DNA of 41,804 nt, taken from Rhodospirillales bacterium (GTDB taxonomy: Bacteria > Pseudomonadota > Alphaproteobacteria > Rhodospirillales > Defluviicoccaceae). The stretch is from assembly GCA_025458035.1 (NCBI GenBank), contig JALOTH010000004.1, positions 1 to 41,804 of the forward strand, written 5' to 3'. Position numbers and translations under genes: made by a program. Of the stretch, positions 29,217-38,670 are shown one piece after another (position 1 is the stretch's first letter; every line of letters begins with the position of its first letter). Under the pieces are notes generated by a model. The model had not been told where the DNA came from. It did no database searches and saw only the letters and a list, made by a program, of their open reading frames with translations.

Positions 29217-29418
29217 CTGCACGCCTCCTCGCCGAACGGAAACCATCAGCCCCACCGCGCAGGATGGTGGCCAGCGCCAGGACGCAAATCAAGCCCCAGC
29301 GCCCACCGCAGCCGCGGAAATCGCTGGAGACCGCTGCCGGCAGCCTGCTAGGGTGCTGGCGCCGCGACGGCGGGTCCCCGACCGGTTGCTGGCCGCTTTC
29401 CCGTCACCGGAGCTTGCC

Positions 29419-29976
29419 ATGAAACGAAAGATGCCGTTCGCTCTCGCCGCTGCGATGCTTGCGGGAATCCTCGCCACCACCGACGCTTTCGCCGCCCTTG
29501 ACCCGGAAAACACCCTCTACCTCGATCTCGCGACCGGCCGCGTCGTCATCGAGATGCGCCCCGATCTGGCCCCGCAGCACGTGGCGCGGATCAAGGAACT
29601 GGTGCGCCAGGGTTTCTACGACGGCCTGACCTTTCACCGGGTGATGAAGGGGTTCATGGCGCAAACCGGCGATCCACGCGGCGACGGCACCGGAGGCTCG
29701 GGCACCAAGCTGCCGGCCGAATTTTCCAAGGAACCGTTCCTGCGCGGAACGGTCGGCATGGCGCGCGCGCAAAACCCCAACAGCGGCGATTCGCAGTTCT
29801 TCATCTGCTTCGCGCCGGCCCGGTTTCTGGACGGCCAGTACACGGTATGGGGGCGCGTCGTCGAGGGCATGGAGCACGTCGACCAGATCAAGCTCGGCGA
29901 CGACGCGCGTAACGGCGCCGTCACCGATCCCGACAAGATCGTGAAGATGCGGGTCGCCGCCGACGTCAAGAACTGA
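29419..29976 (+). CDS. Periplasmic cyclophilin-type peptidyl-prolyl isomerase
   Basis: 185 residues. A signal peptide (about 1-25, MKRKMPF...DAFA) is followed by a small bacterial cyclophilin domain: GLTFHRVMKGFMAQTGDP (catalytic Arg in FHRV), GTGGSG, GTVGMARAQNPNSGDSQFFICF (Gln and Phe of the active site) and FLDGQYTVWGRV. It should isomerise X-Pro bonds in periplasmic proteins. The ATG follows GGAG at a fair distance. Its 3' end overlaps the convergent protease/nuclease gene by 11 bp. Confidence 0.93.
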   Translation: MKRKMPFALAAAMLAGILATTDAFAALDPENTLYLDLATGRVVIEMRPDLAPQHVARIKELVRQGFYDGLTFHRVMKGFMAQTGDPRGDGTGGSGTKLPAEFSKEPFLRGTVGMARAQNPNSGDSQFFICFAPARFLDGQYTVWGRVVEGMEHVDQIKLGDDARNGAVTDPDKIVKMRVAADVKN

Positions 29977-31990
29977 CGGCAGCCGCACCCCCGCCGCCGT
30001 CTTCACCCTCGCCGAGCGCCGCCAGCAGCGAGGGTGGCGGCGCCGGCGGCGCCGGCCGGTGATCGGCGAGGCAGAGGCGGACGAACAGCGGCGGCACCGC
30101 CGCGAACCGCTCGAGGTACTCGGGCAGTGGCTGGCCGCCAGCGGTGACGAGGAGATCATCGGCGCCGAACGTCCGCGTCAGGTTCGGCGAGAGCAGGATG
30201 CGGTAGGTCAGCGAGCCCGAGGAACGCAGATAACCCACCGCGCCTTGCGGTTCGCCCGCCGCCGCCAGCGCCGCCATCGTCCCGCCGAAGCGATCGCCGA
30301 AGGCCGCCGTCGCCGCCGCCGCGTCGAAATCGCCGCCAAGGATCCAGTCGCTGCCGTGGCCATCATCCTTGAGCATGGCGATGGCGGCGGCCACGATCCT
30401 TGCCGCCATCCGCCGCCGCTGCTGGCCGCGGCCGCTGGCCTTCGATTGCAGTGAAATCAGCCGGATATCGAACGGTGCGAAGCCGGCACTGACGCGGTTG
30501 CCGACGGAAAAGGAGAAGACGCCCGGCGTGTCGTCGAAGACCGGTCCGGGCACCGTCGATGACCGCAACGCGTCGAACTGCTGGCTATCGACACGGAACC
30601 AGTCGGCGACGTCCGCCGGCCAGTCGACGCGCTGCCCGGATACCGTTGCCGTGTTCCAGATCACCGCCGTCGTTCGCTGATCCGTCGCCACATCCGGCCC
30701 GGCGGCGGTGATCAGACCAAAATCCAGCCCGAAGTCCGCGCGGATGCGCTCGCACAGCGCGCGGCCCGCCGCCGCCGTCGCCTCCGCCAGCACCCAGATA
30801 TCGAGGTTGATGTCGGCGATCATCGCCGCCAGCCGTTCAACCTTGTCGTCGGTGCGGCTGCTGAACCAGTCCACGTTCCAGAAGGCGATGTCGAGATCGC
30901 GGTTCTCGCCGCTGTAGATGTCAACGACGCGGTCAACGCCGGCGGCGCTTTCCACGCCCGCGTTTTCGGCCGCGCCACCGCCGCTGCCTTGCGGTTCCGC
31001 CGGACGGCCGAGGCCGCCGAAGTAGCCCATCAACGAGTTGATGCCGCTGAAGGCGGCGAGGGCAAGGCCGGGCGCCTCTCCTTCCACTCCGGCTGCGACC
31101 CGGCGTTCGAGATCGGCGGCGATCGTCGACATCTTGATCCCCTCGTTCAGATAGGCCGGGGGCGGGCGAAGATCGTCGATCCGCAAGCCGTCACGGTTTG
31201 GCAGCGCCGCGTGGTGAAGGGCGATCACCTGCCAGCGATTGTCAAACACCGGACTGCCCGAACTGCCGATATCGGTGTCGGACGCGTAGTGCAGCAGCAG
31301 GCCGGTATCCTGGATGACCTCGTTGTTCTGCAGCACGATTTCCTTCCGCCGGCCGCGCGGATGCTGAATGATGTTGGCCCGATCGCCGACCAGGATGGTA
31401 AACGCGCTCCGCTTCGGCGCGATGATCCCGAATTGCCGGGATGCGGCGTCATCGATCCAGACAAACGTGTAGTCGAGGCCGCCGTCGAGCGGGCTGGTCA
31501 GGAACAGGCGATCGGGATCGAGCTTGAAGGCGACGGTTTCCGCCGGCTTCTGATTGGGATCCAGCTGAAAATTGAAGATGATACGAGCGCTTTTCGCCAC
31601 CGCGATTGAGTTCAACACATGGTAGTTGGTCAGCAGCAGGTTGGCGTGCACGAGAAAGCCGGTCCCCGACCAACGCTGCTGTTTGCCCTCGTGATCGAAA
31701 CCTTCCGTCTCGATAAGGGCGACGGCGCGGCTGCGCTCGGCGCCGAGGGCGAGGAAAACGGCGGGCAGATAATCGACGGCAAAGTTGATTTTTTCCGGAA
31801 CCCGGCCGTCGCCGAGTTGCTGTTCGATGCGCACGGCGGTGGGATCCCCGCCGATCAGCCGGAACCGGTGCCCGGTCGCCGCCACGTCCGGGATGGCGAG
31901 GTTGCGGATGCCTTCGGCAAACGTACTGGCGCCGCCGGCGCGGGGCCTGTTGTAGAAGGCGCCGGCCGTCATCGGCAGCAGTTCTTTCAT
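29966..31990 (-). CDS. Trypsin-like serine protease fused to endonuclease/exonuclease/phosphatase (EEP) domain
   Basis: 674 residues with two catalytic domains. Residues about 85-290 are a trypsin-like protease: SGTGFLVHANLLLTNYHV (His124), GLDYTFVWID (Asp173) and IGSSGSPVF (Ser246), a complete triad. After a Gly-rich linker (about 325-350) comes an EEP domain (about 365-648): AFWNVDWFS (Asn372), LAEAT (Glu403), GGDFDA (Asp554, with Asp556 where Asn is usual) and ADHRP (Asp643, His644). The first catalytic His of EEP enzymes is replaced: ISLQSKAS has Gln where a HLKS-type motif is normal. No signal peptide, so it should be cytoplasmic. It follows the VWA and MoxR genes on the same strand (65 bp after the VWA stop). 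The protein could be an effector activated by proteolysis; that is inference. Confidence 0.8.
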   Translation of the reverse strand: MKELLPMTAGAFYNRPRAGGASTFAEGIRNLAIPDVAATGHRFRLIGGDPTAVRIEQQLGDGRVPEKINFAVDYLPAVFLALGAERSRAVALIETEGFDHEGKQQRWSGTGFLVHANLLLTNYHVLNSIAVAKSARIIFNFQLDPNQKPAETVAFKLDPDRLFLTSPLDGGLDYTFVWIDDAASRQFGIIAPKRSAFTILVGDRANIIQHPRGRRKEIVLQNNEVIQDTGLLLHYASDTDIGSSGSPVFDNRWQVIALHHAALPNRDGLRIDDLRPPPAYLNEGIKMSTIAADLERRVAAGVEGEAPGLALAAFSGINSLMGYFGGLGRPAEPQGSGGGAAENAGVESAAGVDRVVDIYSGENRDLDIAFWNVDWFSSRTDDKVERLAAMIADINLDIWVLAEATAAAGRALCERIRADFGLDFGLITAAGPDVATDQRTTAVIWNTATVSGQRVDWPADVADWFRVDSQQFDALRSSTVPGPVFDDTPGVFSFSVGNRVSAGFAPFDIRLISLQSKASGRGQQRRRMAARIVAAAIAMLKDDGHGSDWILGGDFDAAAATAAFGDRFGGTMAALAAAGEPQGAVGYLRSSGSLTYRILLSPNLTRTFGADDLLVTAGGQPLPEYLERFAAVPPLFVRLCLADHRPAPPAPPPSLLAALGEGEDGGGGAAAVSS

Positions 31991-32055
31991 CGTGCCCTCC
32001 CCTCCCCGCTTGCGGTGATGACCGTCGATGCCGATGCCATGACGGCCGTCCGACG

Positions 32056-33228
32056 TCAGCGCACCAGGCTGCGCATCGCCTGATCAAGGCCGTCGAGGGT
32101 CAGCGGAAACATCCGCCCGCCGAAGGCACGGCGAATCAGCTTGGTTGACGCGGTGTGCTCCCACCAGTCGGGACGCGTCGGGTTGAGCCAGCACGCCTTG
32201 CCATAGACGGTCAGCACGCGGTCGAGCCAGATCAGCCCGCTTTCATCGTTCCAGTGCTCGACCGACCCGCCCGGCTCGGTCAGTTCGTAGGGGCTCATCG
32301 AGGCATCCCCGACAAAGATCGCCTTGTAGTCGTGGGGATAGGTGTGCAGAACATCCCACGTCGGCGTCGTATCGTCCCAGCGGCGGCGGTTGTCGCGCCA
32401 CAGCTTTTCGTAAACACAGTTGTGGAAATAGAAGTATTCCAGGTGCTTGAACTCGGCGCGGGCAGCGGAGAACAGCTCGGCGCAGATTTTCACATGGGGC
32501 TCCATGGACCCGCCGACATCGAGGAACAACAGCACCTTCACCGCATTGTGTCGCTCCGGCACCATGTGGAGATCCAGCCAGCCACGCTTGGCGGTGGCGT
32601 GGATCGTCGTCGCAAGGTCCAACTCCGTCGGCGCCCCCTCCCGCGCGAACTTGCGCAGCCGGCGCAGCGCCACCTTGATGTTGCGGGTGCCGAGATCGAC
32701 ATCCGCGTCGAGGTTGCGAAACTCCCGCCGGTCCCACACCTTGACGGCGCGGCGATGGCGGCTTTCGCTCTGACCGATGCGCACCCCCTCCGGATTGTAG
32801 CCCCAGGCGCCGAAGGGCGAGGTGCCGGCGGTGCCGATCCATTTCGCGCCACCCTGATGGCGCCCCTTCTGTTCGGCCAGCCGCTTGGCCAGCGTTTCCA
32901 TCAGCTTGTCGAAGCCGCCCAGCGCCGCGATGAGCTGTTTTTCCTCTTCGCTCAGCAGCTTTTCGCCGAGCTTCTTCAGCCACTCCGCCGGAATTTCGAC
33001 CACCTCGCCTTCCGGCGTCTCCAGTCCCTTGAATACCTCGCCGAAGACGCGATCGAACTTATCGAGGTTGCTCTCATCCTTCACCAGGCAGGCGCGCGAA
33101 AGGTAATAGAAGTCATCGACCGAGTAGGCGGCCAGCTCGCGATCCATCGCCTCGATGAGGGTCAGGTATTCCCGCAGCGAGACCGGCAGCCGTGCCTTTT
33201 TCAGTTCGAGAAAAAACGAGATGAACAT
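32056..33228 (-). CDS. CoxE-like VWA-domain protein, partner of MoxR
   Basis: 390 residues. The N-terminal half is helical (FFLELKKARLPVSLREYLTLIEAMD is the family start). The C-terminal half is a von Willebrand A domain: VLLFLDVGGSMEPHVK, near residue 230, carries the metal-site loop with Gly in place of the first MIDAS Ser, as is usual in this group; FHNCVYEKLWRD and IFVGDASMSPYEL follow. Such proteins work with MoxR ATPases as chaperone-like pairs that activate or assemble other proteins. It starts 32 bp after the MoxR stop. The pair is common in proteobacteria; the downstream protease-nuclease is the unusual element. Confidence 0.9.
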   Translation of the reverse strand: MFISFFLELKKARLPVSLREYLTLIEAMDRELAAYSVDDFYYLSRACLVKDESNLDKFDRVFGEVFKGLETPEGEVVEIPAEWLKKLGEKLLSEEEKQLIAALGGFDKLMETLAKRLAEQKGRHQGGAKWIGTAGTSPFGAWGYNPEGVRIGQSESRHRRAVKVWDRREFRNLDADVDLGTRNIKVALRRLRKFAREGAPTELDLATTIHATAKRGWLDLHMVPERHNAVKVLLFLDVGGSMEPHVKICAELFSAARAEFKHLEYFYFHNCVYEKLWRDNRRRWDDTTPTWDVLHTYPHDYKAIFVGDASMSPYELTEPGGSVEHWNDESGLIWLDRVLTVYGKACWLNPTRPDWWEHTASTKLIRRAFGGRMFPLTLDGLDQAMRSLVR

Positions 33229-33260
33229 GGGCCGTCCCGCCGTCGGCTCGCGATTGCGCG

Positions 33261-34112
33261 TCAGCGTCCTTCGCGACGGTTGAGAAAGGCCAGCCGTTCG
33301 AACAGGTGGACATCCTGCTCGTTCTTCAGCAGGGCGCCGTAAAGCGGCGGGATCAGCTTGCGGGCATCGGTCGTGCGCAGGGCTTCCGGCGGAACGTCTT
33401 CCACCATCAGCAGCTTGATCCAGTCCAGCAGCTCCGATGTCGACGGCTTTTTTTTCAGACCGGGCACCTCGCGCACTTCGAAGAACAGGGTCAAGGCGTC
33501 GGCCACCAGCCGTTTGTGGATTCCCGGATAGTGGACATCGACGATTTTCTGCATGGTCTCGCGATCGGGAAAGCGGATGTAATGAAAGAAGCAGCGGCGC
33601 AGGAACGCGTCGGGCAGTTCCTTTTCGTTGTTGGAGGTGATGACGACGATCGGCCGCTGGCGGGCGGCGATGGTTTCCTTCGTCTCGTAGACGTGAAACT
33701 CCATGCGGTCCAGTTCGAGCAGCAGGTCGTTGGGAAACTCGATATCCGCCTTGTCGATCTCATCGATCAACAGAACCGGACGGACATCGGCGGTAAACGC
33801 CTCCCATAGCTTTCCCTTGATGATGTAGTTGCGAATATCGTGAACTCGCTCATCGCCCAGTTGCGAATCCCGCAGTCTGGCGACCGCGTCGTACTCGTAA
33901 AGACCCTGCTGTGCCTTCGTTGTCGACTTGATGTGCCAGGCCAGCAGCGGCACGCCGAGGGCGTTGGCGATCTCCTGCGCCAGGATGGTCTTGCCCGTTC
34001 CCGGTTCGCCTTTGACCAGCAGCGGCCGCTCAAGGGCGACGGCGGCATTGACGGCCACGCGCAGGTCCTCGGTGGCGACGTAGCTTTCCGTGCCTTCGAA
34101 ACGCTGGGTCAT
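33261..34112 (-). CDS. MoxR-family AAA+ ATPase
   Basis: 283 residues. P-loop GEPGTGKT (about 37-44), Walker B VLLIDEIDKAD (about 110-120), sensor 1 VITSNNEKELPDAFLRRCFFHYIRFP with the arginine finger region, then a helical lid. It should remodel or activate a client using ATP, together with the VWA protein encoded next. ATG 34112 is preferred because GGGAG lies six bases upstream and the family N-terminus (MTQRFEGTESYVATEDL) begins there; an open frame further upstream reads through alaS. It starts 46 bp after the alaS stop, so it may be co-transcribed with alaS. Confidence 0.92.
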   Translation of the reverse strand: MTQRFEGTESYVATEDLRVAVNAAVALERPLLVKGEPGTGKTILAQEIANALGVPLLAWHIKSTTKAQQGLYEYDAVARLRDSQLGDERVHDIRNYIIKGKLWEAFTADVRPVLLIDEIDKADIEFPNDLLLELDRMEFHVYETKETIAARQRPIVVITSNNEKELPDAFLRRCFFHYIRFPDRETMQKIVDVHYPGIHKRLVADALTLFFEVREVPGLKKKPSTSELLDWIKLLMVEDVPPEALRTTDARKLIPPLYGALLKNEQDVHLFERLAFLNRREGR

Positions 34113-34158
34113 CACCCACTCCCGTTGCGCGTTCGTTCGAAACCGTCGCCGGCGCGCG

Positions 34159-36816
34159 TCAGGCGGCAGCGGCAAGCCCGGCGAGAGCCGCCTCGATGGC
34201 ATCGAGCGCCGCCGGTGCTCCGGCGACGTCCGGGCCGCCGGCTTGCGCCATGTCCGGGCGACCACCGCCGCCTTTGCCGCCGACCGCCGCCGCACCGGCC
34301 TTGACCAGATCGACCGCGCTCACCCGGCCGGTCAGATCGTCGGTGACGCCGACGACCACCGACGCCTTGCCATCGGCGGTAGCGACGAGGGCGACGACGC
34401 CGGAGCCCAGCTGCTTCTTCAGGTCATCGGCGAGGCTTTTCAGTTCGCGTGCCGGCACCCCTTCGAGCAGCCTCGGTGAAAAGCGGATGCCCGCCACTTC
34501 CTTGACCGCCGTCGTCGCGCCGCCGCCGCCGGTGGCAAGCACCCGCCGCGTCTCCGTCAGTTCCCGCTCCAGGCGTTTGCGCTCGTCGAGAAGCTGCGCG
34601 ATGCGCTGCGGCAGATCCGCCGCCGCCGCACCCAGCAGCTGCGTTGCCGCCCGCAGCGCCGCCTCTTCGCCGGCAATATGCGCTTCCGCCGCGGCGCCGG
34701 TCAGCGCCTCGATGCGGCGGACGCCGGCCGCCAACGCGGTTTCGGCGACGATCTTGAACATGCCGATGTCGCCGGTGCGGCGCACGTGGGTGCCCCCGCA
34801 CAACTCCGTCGAAAACGTCCGCCCATCGCCGAGATGGCGACCCATGGAGACCACCCGCACCTCATCGCCGTACTTCTCGCCGAACAACGCCATCGCTCCC
34901 GCCGCCACCGCCGCCTCCGGGTCCATCAGGTGGGTCCGCACCTCGGAATTGCCGCGGATCTCGGCGTTGACGTCGGCTTCGACGGCGAGGACCTCCTCGG
35001 CGGTAAGCGGCTTGGGATGGCTGATATCGAAGCGCAGGCGCTCCGGCGCCACCAGGGAGCCCTTCTGCGCGATGTGCTCGCCGAGATGGCGGCGCAGGGC
35101 CGCATGCAGCAGGTGCGTCGCCGAATGGTGGGCGCGCAGCGCCGACCGGCGCCTGCCATCACAGGACAACAGCACGTCCATCCCGGTGGTGATGCGCCCG
35201 GCCTCGACGATGCCGAGGTGAACGTGCAGGTCGCCGAGCCGCTTTTGCGTATCGGTGACGACGACGCGTCCCGCGGCGGCGGTAATCAGCCCAACATCCC
35301 CCAACTGCCCGCCCGACTCTCCGTAGAACGGTGTCTGATTGCAGACGATCGCCACCGACTGGCCGGCCTCCGCAACCTCCACCCGTTGCCCCTCGGCCAC
35401 GATGGCGACGACTTTACCCTCCGCCTCCTCGACATCGTAGCCAAGGAACTCGGTGGCACCGACCGCTTCGCGGATGGAAAACCAGATGGCTTCGGTCGCC
35501 GCTTCGCCGGACCCCGCCCAAGCGCGGCGCGCCTCCTCGCGCTGGCGCGCCATCGCCACCTGGAAGCCTTCGACATCGACGGCAATGCCCTTGGCTTTCA
35601 GCGCGTCTTGCGTCAAATCCAGCGGAAAGCCGAAGGTATCGTAAAGCCGGAACGCCACCTCACCCGGCAGCGTGCCGCCCGATGGCAGCTTCGCCGTTTC
35701 CTCGTCGAGCAGGCGCAGGCCGCGATCGAGGGTATGCTTGAAGCGTGTTTCCTCCAGCTTCAGCGTCTCGGCGACGAGGGCCTCGGCACGGCCAAGTTCC
35801 GGATAGGCCTGCCCCATCTTGGCGACCAGCGACGGCACCAGCCGATGCAGCAGAGGGTCGGCGCAGCCGATCATGTGGGCGTGGCGCATCGCCCGCCGCA
35901 TGATCCGGCGCAAGACGTAGCCACGCCCCTCGTTCGCCGGCAGCACGCCGTCGGCGATGAGAAAGGCCGACGCCCGCAGGTGATCGGCGATGACACGGTG
36001 AGAAATGGCATGCGGGCCGTCCGCGTCGGTGCCGGTAGCCTCCGCCGAGGCATGGATCAGCGCCTGCATCAGGTCGATGCGGTAGTTGTCGTGGGTGCCT
36101 TGCATCACCGCGGCAACGCGCTCAAGCCCCATGCCGGTGTCGATGGACGGCTTCGGCAGGTCAATCCGCTGCTCCGCCGTCACCTGCTCGAACTGCATGA
36201 ACACGAGGTTCCAAATCTCGATGAAGCGGTCGCCATCGGCGTCGGCGCTGCCGGGCGGGCCGCCGGGGATATGCTCCCCGTGATCGTAAAAGATCTCCGA
36301 GCACGGTCCGCACGGGCCGGTATCTCCCATCGCCCAGAAGTTGTCGGAGGTGGCGATGCGGACGATCCTGTCCTCCGGCAGCCCGGCGATGCGCTTCCAC
36401 AGCCGAAACGCGTCGTCGTCCTCGGCATAGACGGTGACGAGCAGTCGTGCTGGCGGCAGGCCGAACTCCTTGGTCACCAGTTTCCAGGCTAGCTCGATCG
36501 CCAGTTCCTTGAAGTAATCGCCGAACGAAAAGTTACCCAGCATTTCAAAAAACGTGTGATGGCGCGCGGTATATCCGACGTTTTCCAGGTCGTTATGTTT
36601 ACCGCCAGCACGAACACACTTCTGCGAGGTCACCGCGCGTACATAATCGCGCTTCTCAACGCCGGTGAATACGTTCTTGAACTGCACCATGCCGGCGTTG
36701 GTGAACATCAACGTCGGGTCATTGCGCGGCACCAGCGGGCTCGACGGCACGATCCGATGGTCGTAACGCGCGAAAAAATCGAGGAACGCCTTGCGGATAT
36801 CATTAACGGTCTGCAT
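34159..36816 (-). CDS. alaS: Alanyl-tRNA synthetase
   Basis: 885 residues, normal length. It charges tRNA-Ala in the cytoplasm. The catalytic domain begins [17 protein letters not shown] and contains [24 protein letters not shown] in the usual place. The editing domain has [17 protein letters not shown] and [13 protein letters not shown], whose His and Cys bind zinc. The C-Ala domain ends in a Gly-rich [16 protein letters not shown] 36816 matches the start of other AlaS proteins; an in-frame ATG at 36825 would add three residues and a much longer frame upstream is non-coding. No strong ribosome binding site. Confidence 0.97.
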   Translation of the reverse strand: MQTVNDIRKAFLDFFARYDHRIVPSSPLVPRNDPTLMFTNAGMVQFKNVFTGVEKRDYVRAVTSQKCVRAGGKHNDLENVGYTARHHTFFEMLGNFSFGDYFKELAIELAWKLVTKEFGLPPARLLVTVYAEDDDAFRLWKRIAGLPEDRIVRIATSDNFWAMGDTGPCGPCSEIFYDHGEHIPGGPPGSADADGDRFIEIWNLVFMQFEQVTAEQRIDLPKPSIDTGMGLERVAAVMQGTHDNYRIDLMQALIHASAEATGTDADGPHAISHRVIADHLRASAFLIADGVLPANEGRGYVLRRIMRRAMRHAHMIGCADPLLHRLVPSLVAKMGQAYPELGRAEALVAETLKLEETRFKHTLDRGLRLLDEETAKLPSGGTLPGEVAFRLYDTFGFPLDLTQDALKAKGIAVDVEGFQVAMARQREEARRAWAGSGEAATEAIWFSIREAVGATEFLGYDVEEAEGKVVAIVAEGQRVEVAEAGQSVAIVCNQTPFYGESGGQLGDVGLITAAAGRVVVTDTQKRLGDLHVHLGIVEAGRITTGMDVLLSCDGRRRSALRAHHSATHLLHAALRRHLGEHIAQKGSLVAPERLRFDISHPKPLTAEEVLAVEADVNAEIRGNSEVRTHLMDPEAAVAAGAMALFGEKYGDEVRVVSMGRHLGDGRTFSTELCGGTHVRRTGDIGMFKIVAETALAAGVRRIEALTGAAAEAHIAGEEAALRAATQLLGAAAADLPQRIAQLLDERKRLERELTETRRVLATGGGGATTAVKEVAGIRFSPRLLEGVPARELKSLADDLKKQLGSGVVALVATADGKASVVVGVTDDLTGRVSAVDLVKAGAAAVGGKGGGGRPDMAQAGGPDVAGAPAALDAIEAALAGLAAAA

Positions 36817-36920
36817 GGCTGACATGTAGCCGCCGACGCGCGGGAAATACAAGCCACCTGAGAAGATTGCGGCCGTCTGGCGGCGGCGAAACGGACGGAA
36901 TGGGGTGAGGCGCGCGCCTC

Positions 36921-37688
36921 TTATGATGCCAGCACCAGCGGCGGCACACGAACCTCGAACCGGGCCGCCGCCTGCTCGCTCAGGAGTTGCGCGAGATGGC
37001 GCCGCGTATGCTCCGCCGGCGAGCCGACGACACCCTCCGCCGCCAGCGGCATGCTGGCCGAGAACAGCTCGTGGAGCAGGAGCTGTAGCGAGGCGATATC
37101 CCTTACCCCGTACCAGACCGGCAGCAGCGTCACCGGCACGCCAAGCGCGGCGGTCCGCACGAGCATCTGCCGAAGCCCCTCCCCCGGCGTCCAGGCGATG
37201 TCGGGCAACACCGATGCCGGTGCCTGCTTCAGGCCGATCAGGTAGCAGCTGCCATCGATCGCTGGCCCGAGGACCACCCGCTCGCCAGGCTGGCGCAAGC
37301 TGGCGATGGTCCACTCCAGCAACGATAGGGGCAACGTCGGGCTATCGGCCTGAAGCAGGCAGACGGCGGGGTGGCCGGCGGCTTGCAGATCCCGCATGGT
37401 ATTCAGCCATCGCTGTTCCAGCGTCTCGCCGCGCTGCGCCCGCAGCGTCAACTCGGGCGGGACGAGGCCGGTGAAGGTGGCGGCTTGCCCGGCCGGCGCG
37501 TAGACAATCACGCCCTCAGCCTGTCCCCGCTTCACCAGGCCGGCGATTACCACCGAGATGTCGGCGACGAAACAGCGGGCCAGTTCGGCGGCCTCTCGGG
37601 TGGTCAGCGGCGGACACAGTCGCGGGTCGCCGGCGGCTTCTGCCGGCGCCTCGCAGATGATGCCGAACGCGATGGGACCTTCGCCCAT
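36921..37688 (-). CDS. DUF2064 / TIGR04282-type glycosyltransferase-like protein
   Basis: 255 residues with the Rossmann-like nucleotidyl/glycosyl-transferase fold of the DUF2064 group. [17 protein letters not shown] near the middle holds the metal-binding DSP-type motif, and [17 protein letters not shown] follows, as in this family. Some members sit in arsenosugar synthesis loci, but no such context is visible here, so the role is open. The N-terminus lacks the RxGxxKTR motif of typical members (it reads [15 protein letters not shown]), so activity may differ. ATG 37688 follows AAGG six bases upstream; a GTG at 37724 has no ribosome binding site. It precedes alaS on the same strand (104 bp gap). 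Confidence 0.7.
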   Translation of the reverse strand: MGEGPIAFGIICEAPAEAAGDPRLCPPLTTREAAELARCFVADISVVIAGLVKRGQAEGVIVYAPAGQAATFTGLVPPELTLRAQRGETLEQRWLNTMRDLQAAGHPAVCLLQADSPTLPLSLLEWTIASLRQPGERVVLGPAIDGSCYLIGLKQAPASVLPDIAWTPGEGLRQMLVRTAALGVPVTLLPVWYGVRDIASLQLLLHELFSASMPLAAEGVVGSPAEHTRRHLAQLLSEQAAARFEVRVPPLVLAS

Positions 37689-37885
37689 TGCCACCTTCAG
37701 AAATTTCTCGCTGGAGAGGGCCACCGACCAACGGCCACAGGAACACTAGCCGAAGTCGTGCAAGGGTCCAAATAACAGCTATATTACGGAGCCGAAATGG
37801 CGAGGCGGGCGGCGCAGCGGCGCCGGTCGCGCTTTCCGGCGCCCGCCGCGGATGAGGGTCGTTTGGCGATGAGGGAGGCCGAAGG

Positions 37886-38527
37886 ATGGCACAGCTACTG
37901 ATCATCGGCGCCAGCCGAGGTATCGGCCTCGAGGCCGTGAAACAAGCGCTGAAGGCCGGCCACCGCGTGCGGGCGCTGGCCCGATCCGCCAGCCGCATTC
38001 CCGTCACCCACGCCAACCTGGAGAAGGTGGCCAGCGATGCCTTGGACGAAGGCGCCGTTGCCGAGGCCCTCGACGGCATCGACGCGGTGATCCAGGCGCT
38101 CGGCGTTGCGGCGGGACCGGAGATGCTGCTGCGGCCGACGCGGCTGTTCTCCGATGCGACCCGCGTTTTGTTGGCCGCCATGACCGAGACCGGGGTCAGG
38201 CGATTGATTTGCGTCACCGGTTTCGGGGCCGGCGATAGTCGCAACCGCGGCAACTTTCTCTACAACGCGGCTTTCACGACGTTCCTCGGCCGTGTCTACG
38301 ATGACAAGGACGTGCAGGAGCGGCTGATCCGCAAAAGCGGCCTCGACTGGGTGATCGCGCGGCCGGTGATTCTGACCAACGGGCCGAAGACCGGCCGTTA
38401 TCAGGTGCTGGTCGATCCCCGCGAGTGGCGGTGCGGCTTCATTTCGCGCGCCGATGTCGCCGACTTTCTGGTCAAGCAGATCGACGACGACCGCTATCTC
38501 GGCACGACGCCGGTGCTGACCGGCTGA
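37886..38527 (+). CDS. Atypical SDR, NAD(P)H-binding protein
   Basis: 213 residues. LLIIGASRGIGLEAVKQAL (about 4-22) is the dinucleotide-binding loop, RALARSAS follows the second strand with Arg residues that suggest NADP preference, and VTGFGAG and WVIARPVILTNGPKTG are typical of NmrA/YwnB-like atypical SDRs. The Tyr-x3-Lys motif is not evident in its usual place, so it may be a redox sensor or an isomerase-like protein instead of a dehydrogenase. AGGGAGG and AAGG precede the ATG. Its 3' end overlaps the opposite-strand DUF2256 gene by 34 bp. Confidence 0.82.
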   Translation: MAQLLIIGASRGIGLEAVKQALKAGHRVRALARSASRIPVTHANLEKVASDALDEGAVAEALDGIDAVIQALGVAAGPEMLLRPTRLFSDATRVLLAAMTETGVRRLICVTGFGAGDSRNRGNFLYNAAFTTFLGRVYDDKDVQERLIRKSGLDWVIARPVILTNGPKTGRYQVLVDPREWRCGFISRADVADFLVKQIDDDRYLGTTPVLTG

Positions 38528-38670
38528 GCACGCTGCGTGCGCCGGCAGCGCTCCGAGCAATAGACGACACCCTCCCACACGCTCGCCCACTTGCGGCGCC
38601 AGACGAAGGATCGCTGGCATACCGGGCAGCGTTTCGCTGGCAGGTCGCGCTTGCTGCGATGCCTCGCCAT
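38494..38670 (-). CDS. DUF2256 zinc-ribbon-like small protein
   Basis: 58 residues. KRCPVCQRSFVWRRKWA and YCSERCRR supply two Cys pairs (CxxC and CxxxC) that should bind zinc, the complete signature of the DUF2256 family. The stop of the photolyase gene and this ATG share one base (TGATG), so the two are translationally coupled. DUF2256 genes are commonly next to cryptochrome/photolyase genes, so a shared light-response or DNA-repair role is inferred. It overlaps the 3' end of the SDR gene on the other strand by 34 bp. Too short for a standard gene-length cutoff but well supported. Confidence 0.87.
   Translation of the reverse strand: MARHRSKRDLPAKRCPVCQRSFVWRRKWASVWEGVVYCSERCRRTQRAQPVSTGVVPR

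Noticed and set aside
36826-37314. N-terminal extension of alanyl-tRNA synthetase
   Set aside because: The extra residues are Arg/Ala/Gly-rich antisense-type sequence covering the DUF2064 gene; AlaS proteins start at the VNDIRKAF region.
37797-37901. 34-codon basic open frame overlapping the start of the SDR gene, with a GGAG site
   Set aside because: Arg/Ala-rich composition typical of GC-rich non-coding frames; overlap with the SDR start could mean coupling but there is no further support.
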